From Salinarimonas sp. (GTDB lineage Bacteria > Pseudomonadota > Alphaproteobacteria > Rhizobiales > Beijerinckiaceae), in contig JAFIEI010000040.1 in NCBI GenBank assembly GCA_020832565.1, forward strand, positions 1 through 36,620: 36,620 nucleotides of DNA. The letters run 5' to 3'. The notes under the pieces were generated by a model that saw only the letters and a list, made by a program, of their open reading frames with translations, made no database searches and was not told the origin of the DNA. Position 1 is the first letter of the stretch; each line of letters starts with the position of its first letter. Positions 7,323-15,723 of the stretch are shown piece after piece. Position numbers and translations under genes: made by a program.

Positions 7323-8162
7323 ATGCCCGACCGATTCCGCCCTCTGGTTGTGACGCTCTGCCTCTTCCTGGCAGCCTGCCAGGTCGAGCTCTACGGAAAT
7401 CTGTCCCAGCGCGAGGCGAACGAGATGATCGCGGTCCTCGCGCGCGCCGGCATCGAGGCCTCGCGCGACGAGGTCGGCGACAATCTGTTCCGCGTCATGG
7501 TCGACGAATCCAGGATGGCCGATGCCGTCGAAGCGCTGGCCGGGGCGGGCCTGCCGGCGGAGCGCTACCAGTCGCTGGGCGAGATCTTTCCAGGGGACGG
7601 GCTGATCGTCTCGCCCTATGAACAGCGCATCCGCACCATGCATGCCCTGAATCAGGAGATTGCACGCTCGATCAGCACCATCTCGGGCGTGCGCAATGCG
7701 CGCGTCCACATCGTCCTGCCCGAACTCGACCTGCGCGGCCAGCCGATGAACCGGCCCTCGGCCTCGATTCTGATCCATCATGCGCCCGGCCTCGATACCG
7801 AGCCCTTGGCGACCCGGGTGCGCATGCTCGTCGCGAATGCGGTTCAGGGCATGGATTTCCGCAATGTCGCCGTCGCCTTCTTCGATACGAGTGCAGGCAT
7901 GCCCGCAGGGGTGATGCCCAGCGGAGCGGAAACGGCCTCGGATGAAAGCAACGTTGCCGCGACAATGGTCAACGCACGTGCAGCGCAGAATCTCGTGGCG
8001 GCCGCAGCGCCCGATCATGCCTCCGTCGACGTCGGCGAGCCGTCCGCGCCCTTTCTGACACGCATCGCACCCTATATCTTCTGGGCTGCGGCCCTGGCCA
8101 TGGCAATCGGTGCCGGCTTCCTGACCTGGCGCCAACGCGTCGCTGCACGGGGTACCCCATGA
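7323..8162 (+). CDS. sctJ: Type III secretion inner-membrane ring lipoprotein SctJ
   Basis: SctJ (YscJ/PrgK family) forms the inner-membrane ring of the non-flagellar injectisome. The product has a signal peptide with lipobox LAAC, acylated Cys at about residue 19. Two ring-building domains follow (about 20-75 and 100-195) with the conserved SPYEQRIRTMHALNQEIARSI block, and a C-terminal membrane helix lies at about 252-269. The 279-residue length and lipoprotein nature separate it from flagellar FliF. GAGGA lies about ten bases upstream of the ATG. Its 3' end overlaps sctK by four bases. Confidence 0.95.
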   Translation: MPDRFRPLVVTLCLFLAACQVELYGNLSQREANEMIAVLARAGIEASRDEVGDNLFRVMVDESRMADAVEALAGAGLPAERYQSLGEIFPGDGLIVSPYEQRIRTMHALNQEIARSISTISGVRNARVHIVLPELDLRGQPMNRPSASILIHHAPGLDTEPLATRVRMLVANAVQGMDFRNVAVAFFDTSAGMPAGVMPSGAETASDESNVAATMVNARAAQNLVAAAAPDHASVDVGEPSAPFLTRIAPYIFWAAALAMAIGAGFLTWRQRVAARGTP

Positions 8163-9112
8163 CCGCAGCTCAGGGGCGCGTGGAACGCGAAGCACCGGCA
8201 GCGCATAGCGATCAGTCGGCCCTCTCCGACGAGATCGCGTTCCTGCGCTCGCCACGGATGACGGGCCGCGACGACGCCGCCGGCCATCCCCGACACCGCC
8301 GCGTCCCGATCATCCTGGAATCCGCCTGCGAAGACCCCGCTGCCCTGTTTGCACTGCTCGGCGAGGCGCGCATCGCGTCGCTGACGGGGTTCCCGGAAGC
8401 GGCGATCGGCAGCTTCGCCCGGGCCCGTCCCGATCTGCAGAGACGATTTGCGACCCGGCTACGTGAACAGCTCGGACTGACCCGCCGCCAGGTCGCCGCC
8501 GCGCGCCGCGTTCCCGGTGATCCTCAGCTGGTGATGCGCGCGGTCGGCTTCTTCGCAACCACCATGCGGCTTGCCGATACGCCCCGCGTGATGAACCGCG
8601 ACACGATGCGCCGGCTCACCACCATGTACGGCGAGGAGGCGCTGTCCTTCGCCCTCGTCCAGAAACCCCTCCTCGCGCAGAGCATTGAATCGCTGCGCGA
8701 ATTCATCACCGAACCGCCGATCAGTGATGCCGACAAGCGCATGTTCGTGCGCGCCCTCGCCGCCCATGGCCATGAAGGCGCGCCGGTCGTCGCCCTGCTC
8801 ATCGACCTCCCCGTCGAGATCGCCACGCGGGGCTTCGCCGACCGGTTCGACGCGGTGATCACCGGCTTGCCGACCCTCGCCGCCCGCGCCCTGACCCGGG
8901 TGATCGAGACATACCAAGATGATGACAACCGCCAGTCCGGCCACAGCGCGATGCCCTCACCCGAGGACATCAGCGCCGCCGAAGCGCAATGGCGCGAAGA
9001 TGGGATCGCCGATCAGCCGAACGGGGGCGACGGCGCGGGCGCAGTGGGGCCGGGCGCAGAGCAGACAGGTGATGGTCATGATGGTGTCGATGGTAACGGA
9101 CCCGCAGCGTGA
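8159..9112 (+). CDS. sctK: Probable sorting-platform protein SctK
   Basis: The gene sits between sctJ and sctL, exactly where yscK lies in Ysc-type clusters, and starts in an ATGA overlap with sctJ. SctK links the inner-membrane ring to the SctQ/SctL/SctN sorting platform in the cytoplasm. The 317-residue product is soluble and helical, with a segment around GEEALSFALVQKPLL that is compatible with the poorly conserved SctK/OrgA family. The first 50 residues and a Gly/Asp-rich tail of about 50 residues look disordered. Sequence conservation is weak, so the call depends mainly on gene order. Confidence 0.65.
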   Translation: MTAAQGRVEREAPAAHSDQSALSDEIAFLRSPRMTGRDDAAGHPRHRRVPIILESACEDPAALFALLGEARIASLTGFPEAAIGSFARARPDLQRRFATRLREQLGLTRRQVAAARRVPGDPQLVMRAVGFFATTMRLADTPRVMNRDTMRRLTTMYGEEALSFALVQKPLLAQSIESLREFITEPPISDADKRMFVRALAAHGHEGAPVVALLIDLPVEIATRGFADRFDAVITGLPTLAARALTRVIETYQDDDNRQSGHSAMPSPEDISAAEAQWREDGIADQPNGGDGAGAVGPGAEQTGDGHDGVDGNGPAA

Positions 9113-9151
9113 TGGCTCGATTCCCCAGGTACCGGGCCGGGAGGGCATGAT

Positions 9152-9763
9152 ATGAGTGAGGGGGCCGAAACAACGCAGAAATCGGTCTTCGTGCCCGCCA
9201 CGAAAGTGCTCTCGGCGGATGACATGAAGGTGCTGCGCATCGCCGACCGCTTCCGCGACGAGGCGCGGCGGATGCACGAGAGCATGGGCCGCAGCGTCAG
9301 CGAAGCGCAGGAGCAGGCCCGCAAGAAGGGCTACAAGGAGGGCTTCGAGAAGGGGCGTCTGGAGGCACTCGAAACGCTCGTCGAAGCCATCGACCGCGTC
9401 CGTGAACGCCTCGCCGCCTCCGACGAGGAACTCGCCGGGATCGTTCTGGGCGCGGTCGAGCGCATGCTCGGCGAGATGGACGAGCACGAACTCGCCCTGC
9501 GCTGCGTTCGCCGCGCCCTCGACGACGCCGCCGGCGACATCTGGGCCGTTGTGCGCGTGACGCCGGACGAGGTTCCCTATCTCGAGGAAGGCCTGAAGCA
9601 ATTGCCGATGACCGGTACCTGGCCGGAGATCAAGGGTGTCGAGGCGGATCCGCTGCTCAAGCGCGGCGAGATCATTCTCGAAACCCCGAAGGGCCGCATC
9701 CATGTCGGCATGCGCCAACAGCTCTCACGGCTCAAGGCCGGGCTGCAGAGCCTCGACGAATGA
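9152..9763 (+). CDS. sctL: Type III secretion ATPase stator SctL
   Basis: SctL (YscL/FliH family) is the peripheral stalk that ties the SctN ATPase to SctQ. The 203-residue product has a charged helical region with the repeated-Gly pattern RKKGYKEGFEKGRLEALETL (about 59-78), characteristic of FliH/YscL proteins. A C-terminal V-ATPase-E-like globular half follows, ending in GRIHVGMRQQLSRLK. GGGAGGGC lies about six bases before the ATG. It follows sctK by 39 bases and precedes sctN by 55. Confidence 0.9.
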   Translation: MSEGAETTQKSVFVPATKVLSADDMKVLRIADRFRDEARRMHESMGRSVSEAQEQARKKGYKEGFEKGRLEALETLVEAIDRVRERLAASDEELAGIVLGAVERMLGEMDEHELALRCVRRALDDAAGDIWAVVRVTPDEVPYLEEGLKQLPMTGTWPEIKGVEADPLLKRGEIILETPKGRIHVGMRQQLSRLKAGLQSLDE

Positions 9764-9818
9764 CACCGGCGCGCCGCGCAGGATCGGCAAGCGCGGGCGC
9801 CACAACCGGGGAACACGG

Positions 9819-11288
9819 ATGGACCAGACGAGCGCACCGCCGAAGCCGCCACACGATCCGCCCGCATCGCGGCAAACCCCGGCCACGGGCAATGCGCAGG
9901 TGCAGCGCGGCGGCGAGCTCGGGCCGGAACGGCGCGGCGAATCCCGTCAAACCGGCTTCGCCGGAAAACTCGCCAAGCTGCAACGCATTGTCGGCGGCAT
10001 CGATACGCGCCGCTCCTCCGGTCGCCTGCTCGCGGTAACGGGGCCGCTGATCCGCGCCGAACTTCCCGGCGCGGAAGTCGGGGAATTGTGCGAGTTGCGC
10101 GATCCCGATACCTCTGAAACCCGCTTTGCCGAAGTGGTCGGCCTCGATAACGCCACCGCCTTCCTCGCCCCCTATGGCGGCACCTCCGGGCTATCCCTGC
10201 GCACCGAGGTGGTGGGCCTGCGCCGACCGCCGACGGTGACCTGCGGCGATCATCTGCTCGGCACGGTGATCGATGCATTGGGCAATTTCATGGATTGGGG
10301 AGACGCCTCCGAACCGCCGCGCCCGGGTCCCGAGGCGGAGCGCCGCCCGATCTCCGCACAGGCGCCCGATCCCATGACCCGCAAGCCGATCAAGACGCCG
10401 ATGGAGATCGGCATCCGCTCGATCGATTCGCTGCTGACCATGGGCGTCGGCCAGCGGATGGGAATTTTCGGCACGGCCGGCGGCGGTAAATCGACGCTGA
10501 TGTCGGAAATCGTGATGCGGTGTGATGCTGATGTCACCGTGGTGGCGCTGGTGGGCGAACGTGGCCGCGAGGTCAACGACTTCCTCGAACATGCCCTGAA
10601 CAAGGAAAGTCGCGCGCGCTCCGTCATCGTCGCAGCCACCTCCGACCGTCCCTCCGTGGAGCGCATGCAGGCCTCGCTCACCGCAACCGCTGTCGCAGAG
10701 CATTTCCGCGATCGCGGCATGAAGGTTCTGCTCTTCGTCGATACCGTCACGCGCCTCGCACGCGCCCTGCGCGAAATCGGTCTCTCCGCCGGCGAGCCGC
10801 CGGGGCGCCGCGGCTTCCCGCCATCGGTCTACTCGACCCTGCCGCTGCTCGTCGAACGCGCGGGGCCGGCCGCGGTGGGCTCGATCACGGCTTTCTACAC
10901 TGTGCTGGTCGAGGGCGACATGAATTCCGACCCGGTGGCAGAGGAGGTCAAGAGCCTGCTCGACGGCCATATCATCCTCTCCGAGAAACTCGCGGCGCAG
11001 GTGCATTATCCCGCCATCGACGTGCTGGTCTCGAAGAGCCGCCTGTTCAACGAGGTGACCACGCCCGAGCACCGTGCCGCCGCAGAAAAGATGCGCGAGC
11101 TCTATGCGCGCTATCAGGAGCTCGAATTGCTGATCCAGGTCGGCGAATACAAGAAAGGCGCCGACGCCCTCAATGACGAAGCCGTGCAGAAGATCGACAC
11201 GATCAAGGCCCATCTCAAGCAGAAGCCGGGCGAGATCGCGAAATTCGATGACACCATCGCACGCCTGCGCGAAATCACGGGTGTCTGA
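9819..11288 (+). CDS. sctN: Type III secretion ATPase SctN
   Basis: This hexameric ATPase unfolds and releases substrates at the base of the injectisome. Walker A is GTAGGGKST at about 218-226, followed by VALVGERGREVNDF. Walker B is LLFVDTVTR (Asp about 308), then REIGLSAGEPPGRRGFPPSVYS, the export-ATPase signature; the usual DSVTR reads DTVTR here. The ATG at 9819 follows a GGGGA motif and gives 489 residues. The open frame extends upstream to 9636 only as an out-of-family leader overlapping sctL. About 45 Pro-rich residues precede the conserved domain, longer than in most SctN. The stop and the sctO start share one base (TGATG). Confidence 0.95.
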   Translation: MDQTSAPPKPPHDPPASRQTPATGNAQVQRGGELGPERRGESRQTGFAGKLAKLQRIVGGIDTRRSSGRLLAVTGPLIRAELPGAEVGELCELRDPDTSETRFAEVVGLDNATAFLAPYGGTSGLSLRTEVVGLRRPPTVTCGDHLLGTVIDALGNFMDWGDASEPPRPGPEAERRPISAQAPDPMTRKPIKTPMEIGIRSIDSLLTMGVGQRMGIFGTAGGGKSTLMSEIVMRCDADVTVVALVGERGREVNDFLEHALNKESRARSVIVAATSDRPSVERMQASLTATAVAEHFRDRGMKVLLFVDTVTRLARALREIGLSAGEPPGRRGFPPSVYSTLPLLVERAGPAAVGSITAFYTVLVEGDMNSDPVAEEVKSLLDGHIILSEKLAAQVHYPAIDVLVSKSRLFNEVTTPEHRAAAEKMRELYARYQELELLIQVGEYKKGADALNDEAVQKIDTIKAHLKQKPGEIAKFDDTIARLREITGV

Positions 11289-11758
11289 TGCGCGCGCAAC
11301 TGCAAAAGCTCAAGACGATCCGCACCCTGCGCACCAAGCAGCGCCGGCGGGAATATCAGAACGAACGCGAGAAGCTCGATTCTCTCGCGCGGCAGATGGC
11401 GGAGAAGAACCAGCGCACGGACGAGGTCGAAACCGCCCGCGCAGCAGCGGGCCGCCTCGGTGGCGCATCCGGCGAGACCTTCACCCAGACCGCCGTGATC
11501 GACAGCCAGCGGCAGAAATACTTCTACGACCTGCAACTGCGTGAGCTCAAAACCGCGAAGCTGCGTCTCGATCGTCAGATCAAGCTGCAGGAAAAACAGG
11601 TCGCCGAAGCCTTCGAGGCCCTGCGCGCGGCTGAACGCTCCGCCGAGCAGCTCGACACTTTCGATGCCGAGCTCGCCGAGCGGGAGGCACGCGAAGCCGA
11701 ATTGCAGGAAGAACTGCAAACCGAAATGCCGTCCAAACCACGCTGGAAACAGTCATGA
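11288..11758 (+). CDS. sctO: Type III secretion central stalk SctO
   Basis: SctO (YscO/FliJ-like) is the coiled-coil stalk in the ATPase pore that couples SctN to the export gate. The 156-residue product is almost entirely charged alpha helix with two long coiled-coil stretches (about 1-55 and 70-145) around a Gly-rich turn (RLGGASGETF), the expected hairpin fold. Sequence identity in this family is low. The size, fold prediction and place between sctN and sctQ support the call. It overlaps both neighbours, by one base with sctN and four with sctQ. No sctP gene follows. Confidence 0.85.
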   Translation: MRAQLQKLKTIRTLRTKQRRREYQNEREKLDSLARQMAEKNQRTDEVETARAAAGRLGGASGETFTQTAVIDSQRQKYFYDLQLRELKTAKLRLDRQIKLQEKQVAEAFEALRAAERSAEQLDTFDAELAEREAREAELQEELQTEMPSKPRWKQS

Positions 11759-12846
11759 ATGCTCCGTTCCAACGCATCGACCCCGCCCTCGCCGAACCGC
11801 TCGACCTGCCGATGCTCAGCATGCGGGAGGCCGGGGACTGGCGCCGACTGGCCCGCAACCGCGCCAATCCGCATTTCGAGACGGGTATCGGGCGGATTGC
11901 GCTCGCCATCGCCGATCCAGCCGCCCTCGCCGCGTGGGAAGGTGGATGGACACGGCTCGATCTGCTCTGCGCCGATCGCGGCGCCAGCCTCTGGCTTCCG
12001 GACGACATCGTTTCCGCCATGCTGCGCGGCACGCACCCCATGCTCGACGACACCGCCCTCTCGGCCGCCGACAGGGCTCTGTTGCTGGATGCGCTGGAGA
12101 ACGATCTGATCGACGGGTTCTCGCATGCGATTCGCGCCGAGATCGCCATCGTCGCCGCGACACGCGGGCTGAGTGCCGAAACCCGCCCCGACTTCGTCTT
12201 CGAGGCGAGCCAGGCCGAACCACAAGGCGGCCAGCCTGCCGGGCGCTTTCCCGTGGCGCTGACCTGCCATGCCATCGAACGCGAACATCTGGTGGCAAGC
12301 CTCGTCGCAGCACCGATCAGCCGGACACCATTTACGGAACTGACCACGTCGATTGCGTTCCGCTGCGGCTGGACGCGCCTGACATTGGCGGAATTCGCCG
12401 AACTCGAACCCGGTTGTGGGATTTCACTTGACGATACTACTTTAAGTTTTCAAAAGATTATAGCAATCACAGCCGAGCGATTCGCCCAGACATGCAACTG
12501 GAAAACCATAAAACCGACGCTCGACGGGACGCTGTTGCGACCCATGGATGCGACCACCCTGCCCTACTCGACGGATGCGCGCGTGACTGAACAACCCGAA
12601 AAGCCTGAAGCGGCGGCTCCGACCGGGAGCATCGACGAGATCCCGGTCCAGCTCGTTTTCGAGCTGGGGCGGCTCGAGATCCCGCTCGCGGAACTGGAGA
12701 CCCTGTCCTCCGGCTATGTCTTCGAGCTGGGCAAACCGCTGAGCCAGAGCGTCGACATCATAGCAAACGGGCGCCGCGTCGGCACGGGAGAGCTGGTGCG
12801 CCTTGGTGAAGCGATCGGGGTGCGGGTGTCAAAGCTGGCGCGATGA
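11755..12846 (+). CDS. sctQ: Type III secretion cytoplasmic ring protein SctQ
   Basis: SctQ (YscQ/SpaO, SpoA superfamily) forms the pods of the sorting platform. The 363-residue product has a C-terminal SpoA domain at about 295-361, with PVQLVFELGRLEIPLAEL and a Gly-x-Leu-Val-x-Leu-Gly-Glu turn typical of the family. The start overlaps sctO in ATGA and the end overlaps sctR in ATGA. Bases 12419-12470 are unusually AT-rich for this gene, with rare codons. An in-frame ATG at 12544 could start a separate C-terminal product of about 100 residues, as known for YscQ-C, SpaO-C and SsaQ-S, although its ribosome-binding site is weak. Confidence 0.9.
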   Translation: MNAPFQRIDPALAEPLDLPMLSMREAGDWRRLARNRANPHFETGIGRIALAIADPAALAAWEGGWTRLDLLCADRGASLWLPDDIVSAMLRGTHPMLDDTALSAADRALLLDALENDLIDGFSHAIRAEIAIVAATRGLSAETRPDFVFEASQAEPQGGQPAGRFPVALTCHAIEREHLVASLVAAPISRTPFTELTTSIAFRCGWTRLTLAEFAELEPGCGISLDDTTLSFQKIIAITAERFAQTCNWKTIKPTLDGTLLRPMDATTLPYSTDARVTEQPEKPEAAAPTGSIDEIPVQLVFELGRLEIPLAELETLSSGYVFELGKPLSQSVDIIANGRRVGTGELVRLGEAIGVRVSKLAR

Positions 12847-13511
12847 CGAATCTGGCGATCCCGACGTATTTTTCGCTCATCGTCCTCTCGGCGATCATCG
12901 CCGTCATCCCCTTCCTCGTCGTCGCCGCCACATCCTTCGCGAAGATCTCCATCGTCCTCTTCCTCGTGCGCAACGCGCTCGGCATCCAGCAGACACCGCC
13001 GGGCGTGCTGATCAACACGGTGGCGATCGTGCTCACCCTGTTCATCATGGCGCCGATCCTGCGTGAGATGTACGGGATCATCACGGATCCGCGCCAGAGC
13101 TACGAGACAATGGCCGATTTCGAGGCCATATTCCACGAGGCGACCGTACCGCTGATCAGTTTCCTGCAATTGCATTCGAGACCGGAGGCCACGGCCTTCT
13201 TCGTCGAGACAACGACGGTCTTGTGGGCGGAATACGATGTCGAGATGCAGGTCGCGGAAAACGACATCGTCGTGCTCCTGCCCGCCTTCCTCATTTCCGA
13301 ACTCACCCGCGCCTTCGAGATCGGCTTCCTGCTCTACCTTCCCTTCCTCGTCATCGATTTCGTGGTCAGCGTGATCATCGTGGCGATGGGCATGTCGATG
13401 CTGTCGCCGACGGTGATCTCGACACCGCTGAAGCTGTTGCTCTTCGTCTTCATCGACGGCTGGTCGCGGCTGTTGCAGGGGCTCGTCCTCTCCTACGTCC
13501 CGGGAGGATGA
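12843..13511 (+). CDS. sctR: Type III export-gate protein SctR
   Basis: SctR (YscR/FliP family) builds, with SctS and SctT, the helical export gate. The 222-residue product has about four hydrophobic segments. It has the family blocks VAATSFAKISIVLFLVRNAL and TPPGVLINTVAIVLTLFIM, and the C-terminal LLPAFLISELTRAFEIGFLLY plus MGMSMLSPTVISTPLKLLLF. No long periplasmic leader is present, as in other SctR and unlike FliP. It overlaps sctQ by four bases and ends three bases before sctS, with the sctS ribosome-binding site GGAGGATG spanning its stop. Confidence 0.97.
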   Translation: MTNLAIPTYFSLIVLSAIIAVIPFLVVAATSFAKISIVLFLVRNALGIQQTPPGVLINTVAIVLTLFIMAPILREMYGIITDPRQSYETMADFEAIFHEATVPLISFLQLHSRPEATAFFVETTTVLWAEYDVEMQVAENDIVVLLPAFLISELTRAFEIGFLLYLPFLVIDFVVSVIIVAMGMSMLSPTVISTPLKLLLFVFIDGWSRLLQGLVLSYVPGG

Positions 13512-13514
13512 CGC

Positions 13515-13784
13515 ATGGGCTCGTCCGGCCTCGTCGAGCAGATTTACGACAGCTTCCTGACGGGCCTGATCATCGTGGCGCCGCCGATGATTGCGGCGAT
13601 GGTGGTGGGTGTGCTGCTCGCCATCCTGATGGCCGCGACCCAGATCCAGGATCAGACCCTGCCCCAGCTGGTCAAGATCATCGTCATCCTGGCCGTGCTG
13701 ATCGTCGGCGGCGTGCCGATGTCGGCGCCGTTGTTCGAATATTCGCGCACGCTGTTCGCATCGTTTCATACGATGACGCGCTGA
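13515..13784 (+). CDS. sctS: Type III export-gate protein SctS
   Basis: SctS (YscS/FliQ family) is a short two-helix membrane protein of the export gate. The 89-residue length is normal. Membrane helices lie at about 17-40 and 52-72, separated by the conserved loop AATQIQDQTLPQLVKI. GGAGGATG ahead of the ATG overlaps the sctR stop codon, and sctT follows after four bases, so the three gate genes are translated as a unit. Confidence 0.96.
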   Translation: MGSSGLVEQIYDSFLTGLIIVAPPMIAAMVVGVLLAILMAATQIQDQTLPQLVKIIVILAVLIVGGVPMSAPLFEYSRTLFASFHTMTR

Positions 13785-13788
13785 AGCG

Positions 13789-14610
13789 ATGACCGAGTTC
13801 GACGAGATCCTCACTGCCTGGCTGGAGCGCTACATGTGGACCGGGCTCGCTTTCGCGGCGGGCTTCGCGCGGATCATGGCGGTGTTGCAGATCTTTCCTC
13901 TGTTCACCGCGCTCAACGTGCGCGGCACCATCCGCGCGACGCTCGCCCTGGTCCTGACCATGCCGCTCGTGCCGCTGATCGAGCCGCAACTGATGCAGAT
14001 GGGTATTCCCGATCTGTGGATGATCGCGACCATCATGGTCAAGGAATTCGTCTTCGGCCTGCTGCTGGGATCACTCATCGCGATTCCCTTCTGGGGCATT
14101 CAGAGCGCGGGCGACGTGATCGACGTGTCGCGCGGTGCAAGCATGGCGAACGTGGCTGACCCGGTGAATGCAAACGAGAACTCGCTCACAGGTCTGGTGC
14201 TGCTCTACGCCTCGCTGGCAATCTTCGTCGTCGCCGGCGGACTGCAATTGGTGATAGAATTAATTTACCATTCCTACAGCATATTGAGGATCACCGACGT
14301 CGCTCCGCCGATGGGGATGGCGACGGTGGCGGCGATCGGCGACCTGCTGACGCGGATGTTCACACTGGGTGTCATCGTCTCGGGGCCGATCATGATCGCC
14401 CTGATCGTGGTGGATCTGTCGCTGGTCTTTGCGAGCCGCATCGCCAAGCAGATCCAGGTTTCGGATTTCACCATGATCGTGAAGAACCTGTGCGTCTGCG
14501 CGTTCATTCCGCTCTACGCACTGTTTCTGGAAGAATACATGCTCGACGACTGGCGCGAACTGATGCGTTTCGTCGAAGCCTTCCTGCTGATGGGAGAAGC
14601 GCGGGAATAG
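13789..14610 (+). CDS. sctT: Type III export-gate protein SctT
   Basis: SctT (YscT/FliR family) completes the SctRST gate. The 273-residue product is a multi-span membrane protein with the family blocks GFARIMAVLQIFPLF, VKEFVFGLLLG, GDVIDVSRGASMANVADP and a late FLEEYMLDDW segment. Length is normal. A short AT-rich patch at about 14245-14290 (residues around QLVIELIYHSYSILRIT) stands out from the GC-rich gene. sctU starts 18 bases downstream behind GGGAGGAG. Confidence 0.95.
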   Translation: MTEFDEILTAWLERYMWTGLAFAAGFARIMAVLQIFPLFTALNVRGTIRATLALVLTMPLVPLIEPQLMQMGIPDLWMIATIMVKEFVFGLLLGSLIAIPFWGIQSAGDVIDVSRGASMANVADPVNANENSLTGLVLLYASLAIFVVAGGLQLVIELIYHSYSILRITDVAPPMGMATVAAIGDLLTRMFTLGVIVSGPIMIALIVVDLSLVFASRIAKQIQVSDFTMIVKNLCVCAFIPLYALFLEEYMLDDWRELMRFVEAFLLMGEARE

Positions 14611-14628
14611 GGCCGGGAGGAGCAGGGC

Positions 14629-15680
14629 ATGTCGGGTAAGGACGATTCCGAAGAGGCCACCCTCGAACCCACACCCCAGAAGCTGAAACAGTTACGCGAC
14701 AAGGGCCAGATCCCGCGCAGCCAGGAAGTCACCGGTGCGGTGACCCTGATTGCGGTGCTGTTTTACGTCTTGGCGACCTATCAATCGACGATCGACAGTT
14801 TCGCCGTCGCCTTCATCAACAATCCCGCCTTCCACGCGGCACCCTTCGACGAGCGATTGCATGAATCGGCACGCATGACGGTGCGACTTCTGTTCGAACT
14901 CGCCCTGCCGGTCATGGCGATCGCGATCATCGCTGCGCTGGTGGCGACGATGCTCGACGTCGGCGGATTTCTCTTCTCGATGCAGCCGCTGACACCGAAT
15001 TTCGCCAAGTTCAATCCGGTGGAAGGCATCAAGAACATCTTCAAGCTCAAGAGCTTCATCGATCTGCTCAAGAGCACGGCGAAGATCATCATCTTCTTCG
15101 TCTGCCTTTATGTGATCCTGCGCAACTTCGTGACGATATTTTCTGGGCGCCGACCTGCGGCATGGGCTGCATCTTCGATGTCGGCGGCACGATCATTCTC
15201 TACATCATCCTGATCTCGACATTCCTCGTGATCCTTTTCGCTGCCATCGATTTTGTCGTCTCGCGCATCCTGTTCACCCGCGACAACAAGATGACGCAGA
15301 CCGAGATGAAGCGGGAGATGAAGGAATCCTTCGGTGATCCGCATGTGCGCGGCGAGCGCAACCGCATCCGCAAGGAAATGGCGGACACGGCCGGGCTCGT
15401 CGGCCCGAAAGCGGCCAATCTGTGGATCGCCGGGCCGGGCGGAATGATCGGTATCGCCTACAAGCCCGAGCAATCCGGCGTGCCCATGCTCGCCGCAAAG
15501 GCGCTCGCCGACAACGAGGTCCGCGCCCGCGAAGTCGCGCATGAAAACGGCATCGCCATCGACAACAATCCCGAGCTTTTCAAGGTCCTGATCACGAACG
15601 GAAAGATCGGCCAGCCGATCCCGCGTGAGAGCTTCACGGAAGTCGCACAGGCGCTGGTCCGCGCCGGGTTCTCCGGCTGA
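14629..15680 (+). pseudogene. sctU: sctU, interrupted by a frameshift and lacking NPTH
   Basis: SctU (YscU/FlhB family) regulates the export gate and normally cleaves itself at NPTH to switch substrates. The 5' frame (14629-15213) carries the charged N-terminus and membrane helices up to FVTIF, then goes out of frame. The family reading continues in another frame, from FWAPTCGMGC through the last helix and cytoplasmic domain to 15680. Joining them near 15139-15143, in a run of four T where five would restore the frame, gives a normal 350-residue SctU. At the position of NPTH (rejoined residues 269-272, bases 15432-15443) the sequence is GPGG, so the catalytic Asn and the His are absent. The rest of the cytoplasmic domain is well kept, suggesting a very recent mutation or a base-calling error. 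Confidence 0.9.
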
Positions 15681-15723
15681 CGCGCGCGGCCCGGCGGGCG
15701 GAACTCCAGGCACCCTCAAACCG

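Noticed and set aside
12428-12464. Internal promoter in sctQ
   Set aside because: TTGACG and TATAGC are present but 25 bases apart, too far for a sigma-70 promoter.
15132-15150. Programmed -1 ribosomal frameshifting in sctU
   Set aside because: The bases at the junction do not form a canonical X-XXY-YYZ slippery site, and I see no obvious downstream stimulator. A missing T is simpler.
6477-15680. A flagellar export cluster
   Set aside because: SctJ is a short lipoprotein rather than FliF, SctK and SctO lie in Ysc order, and no hook, rod, switch or filament genes are present.
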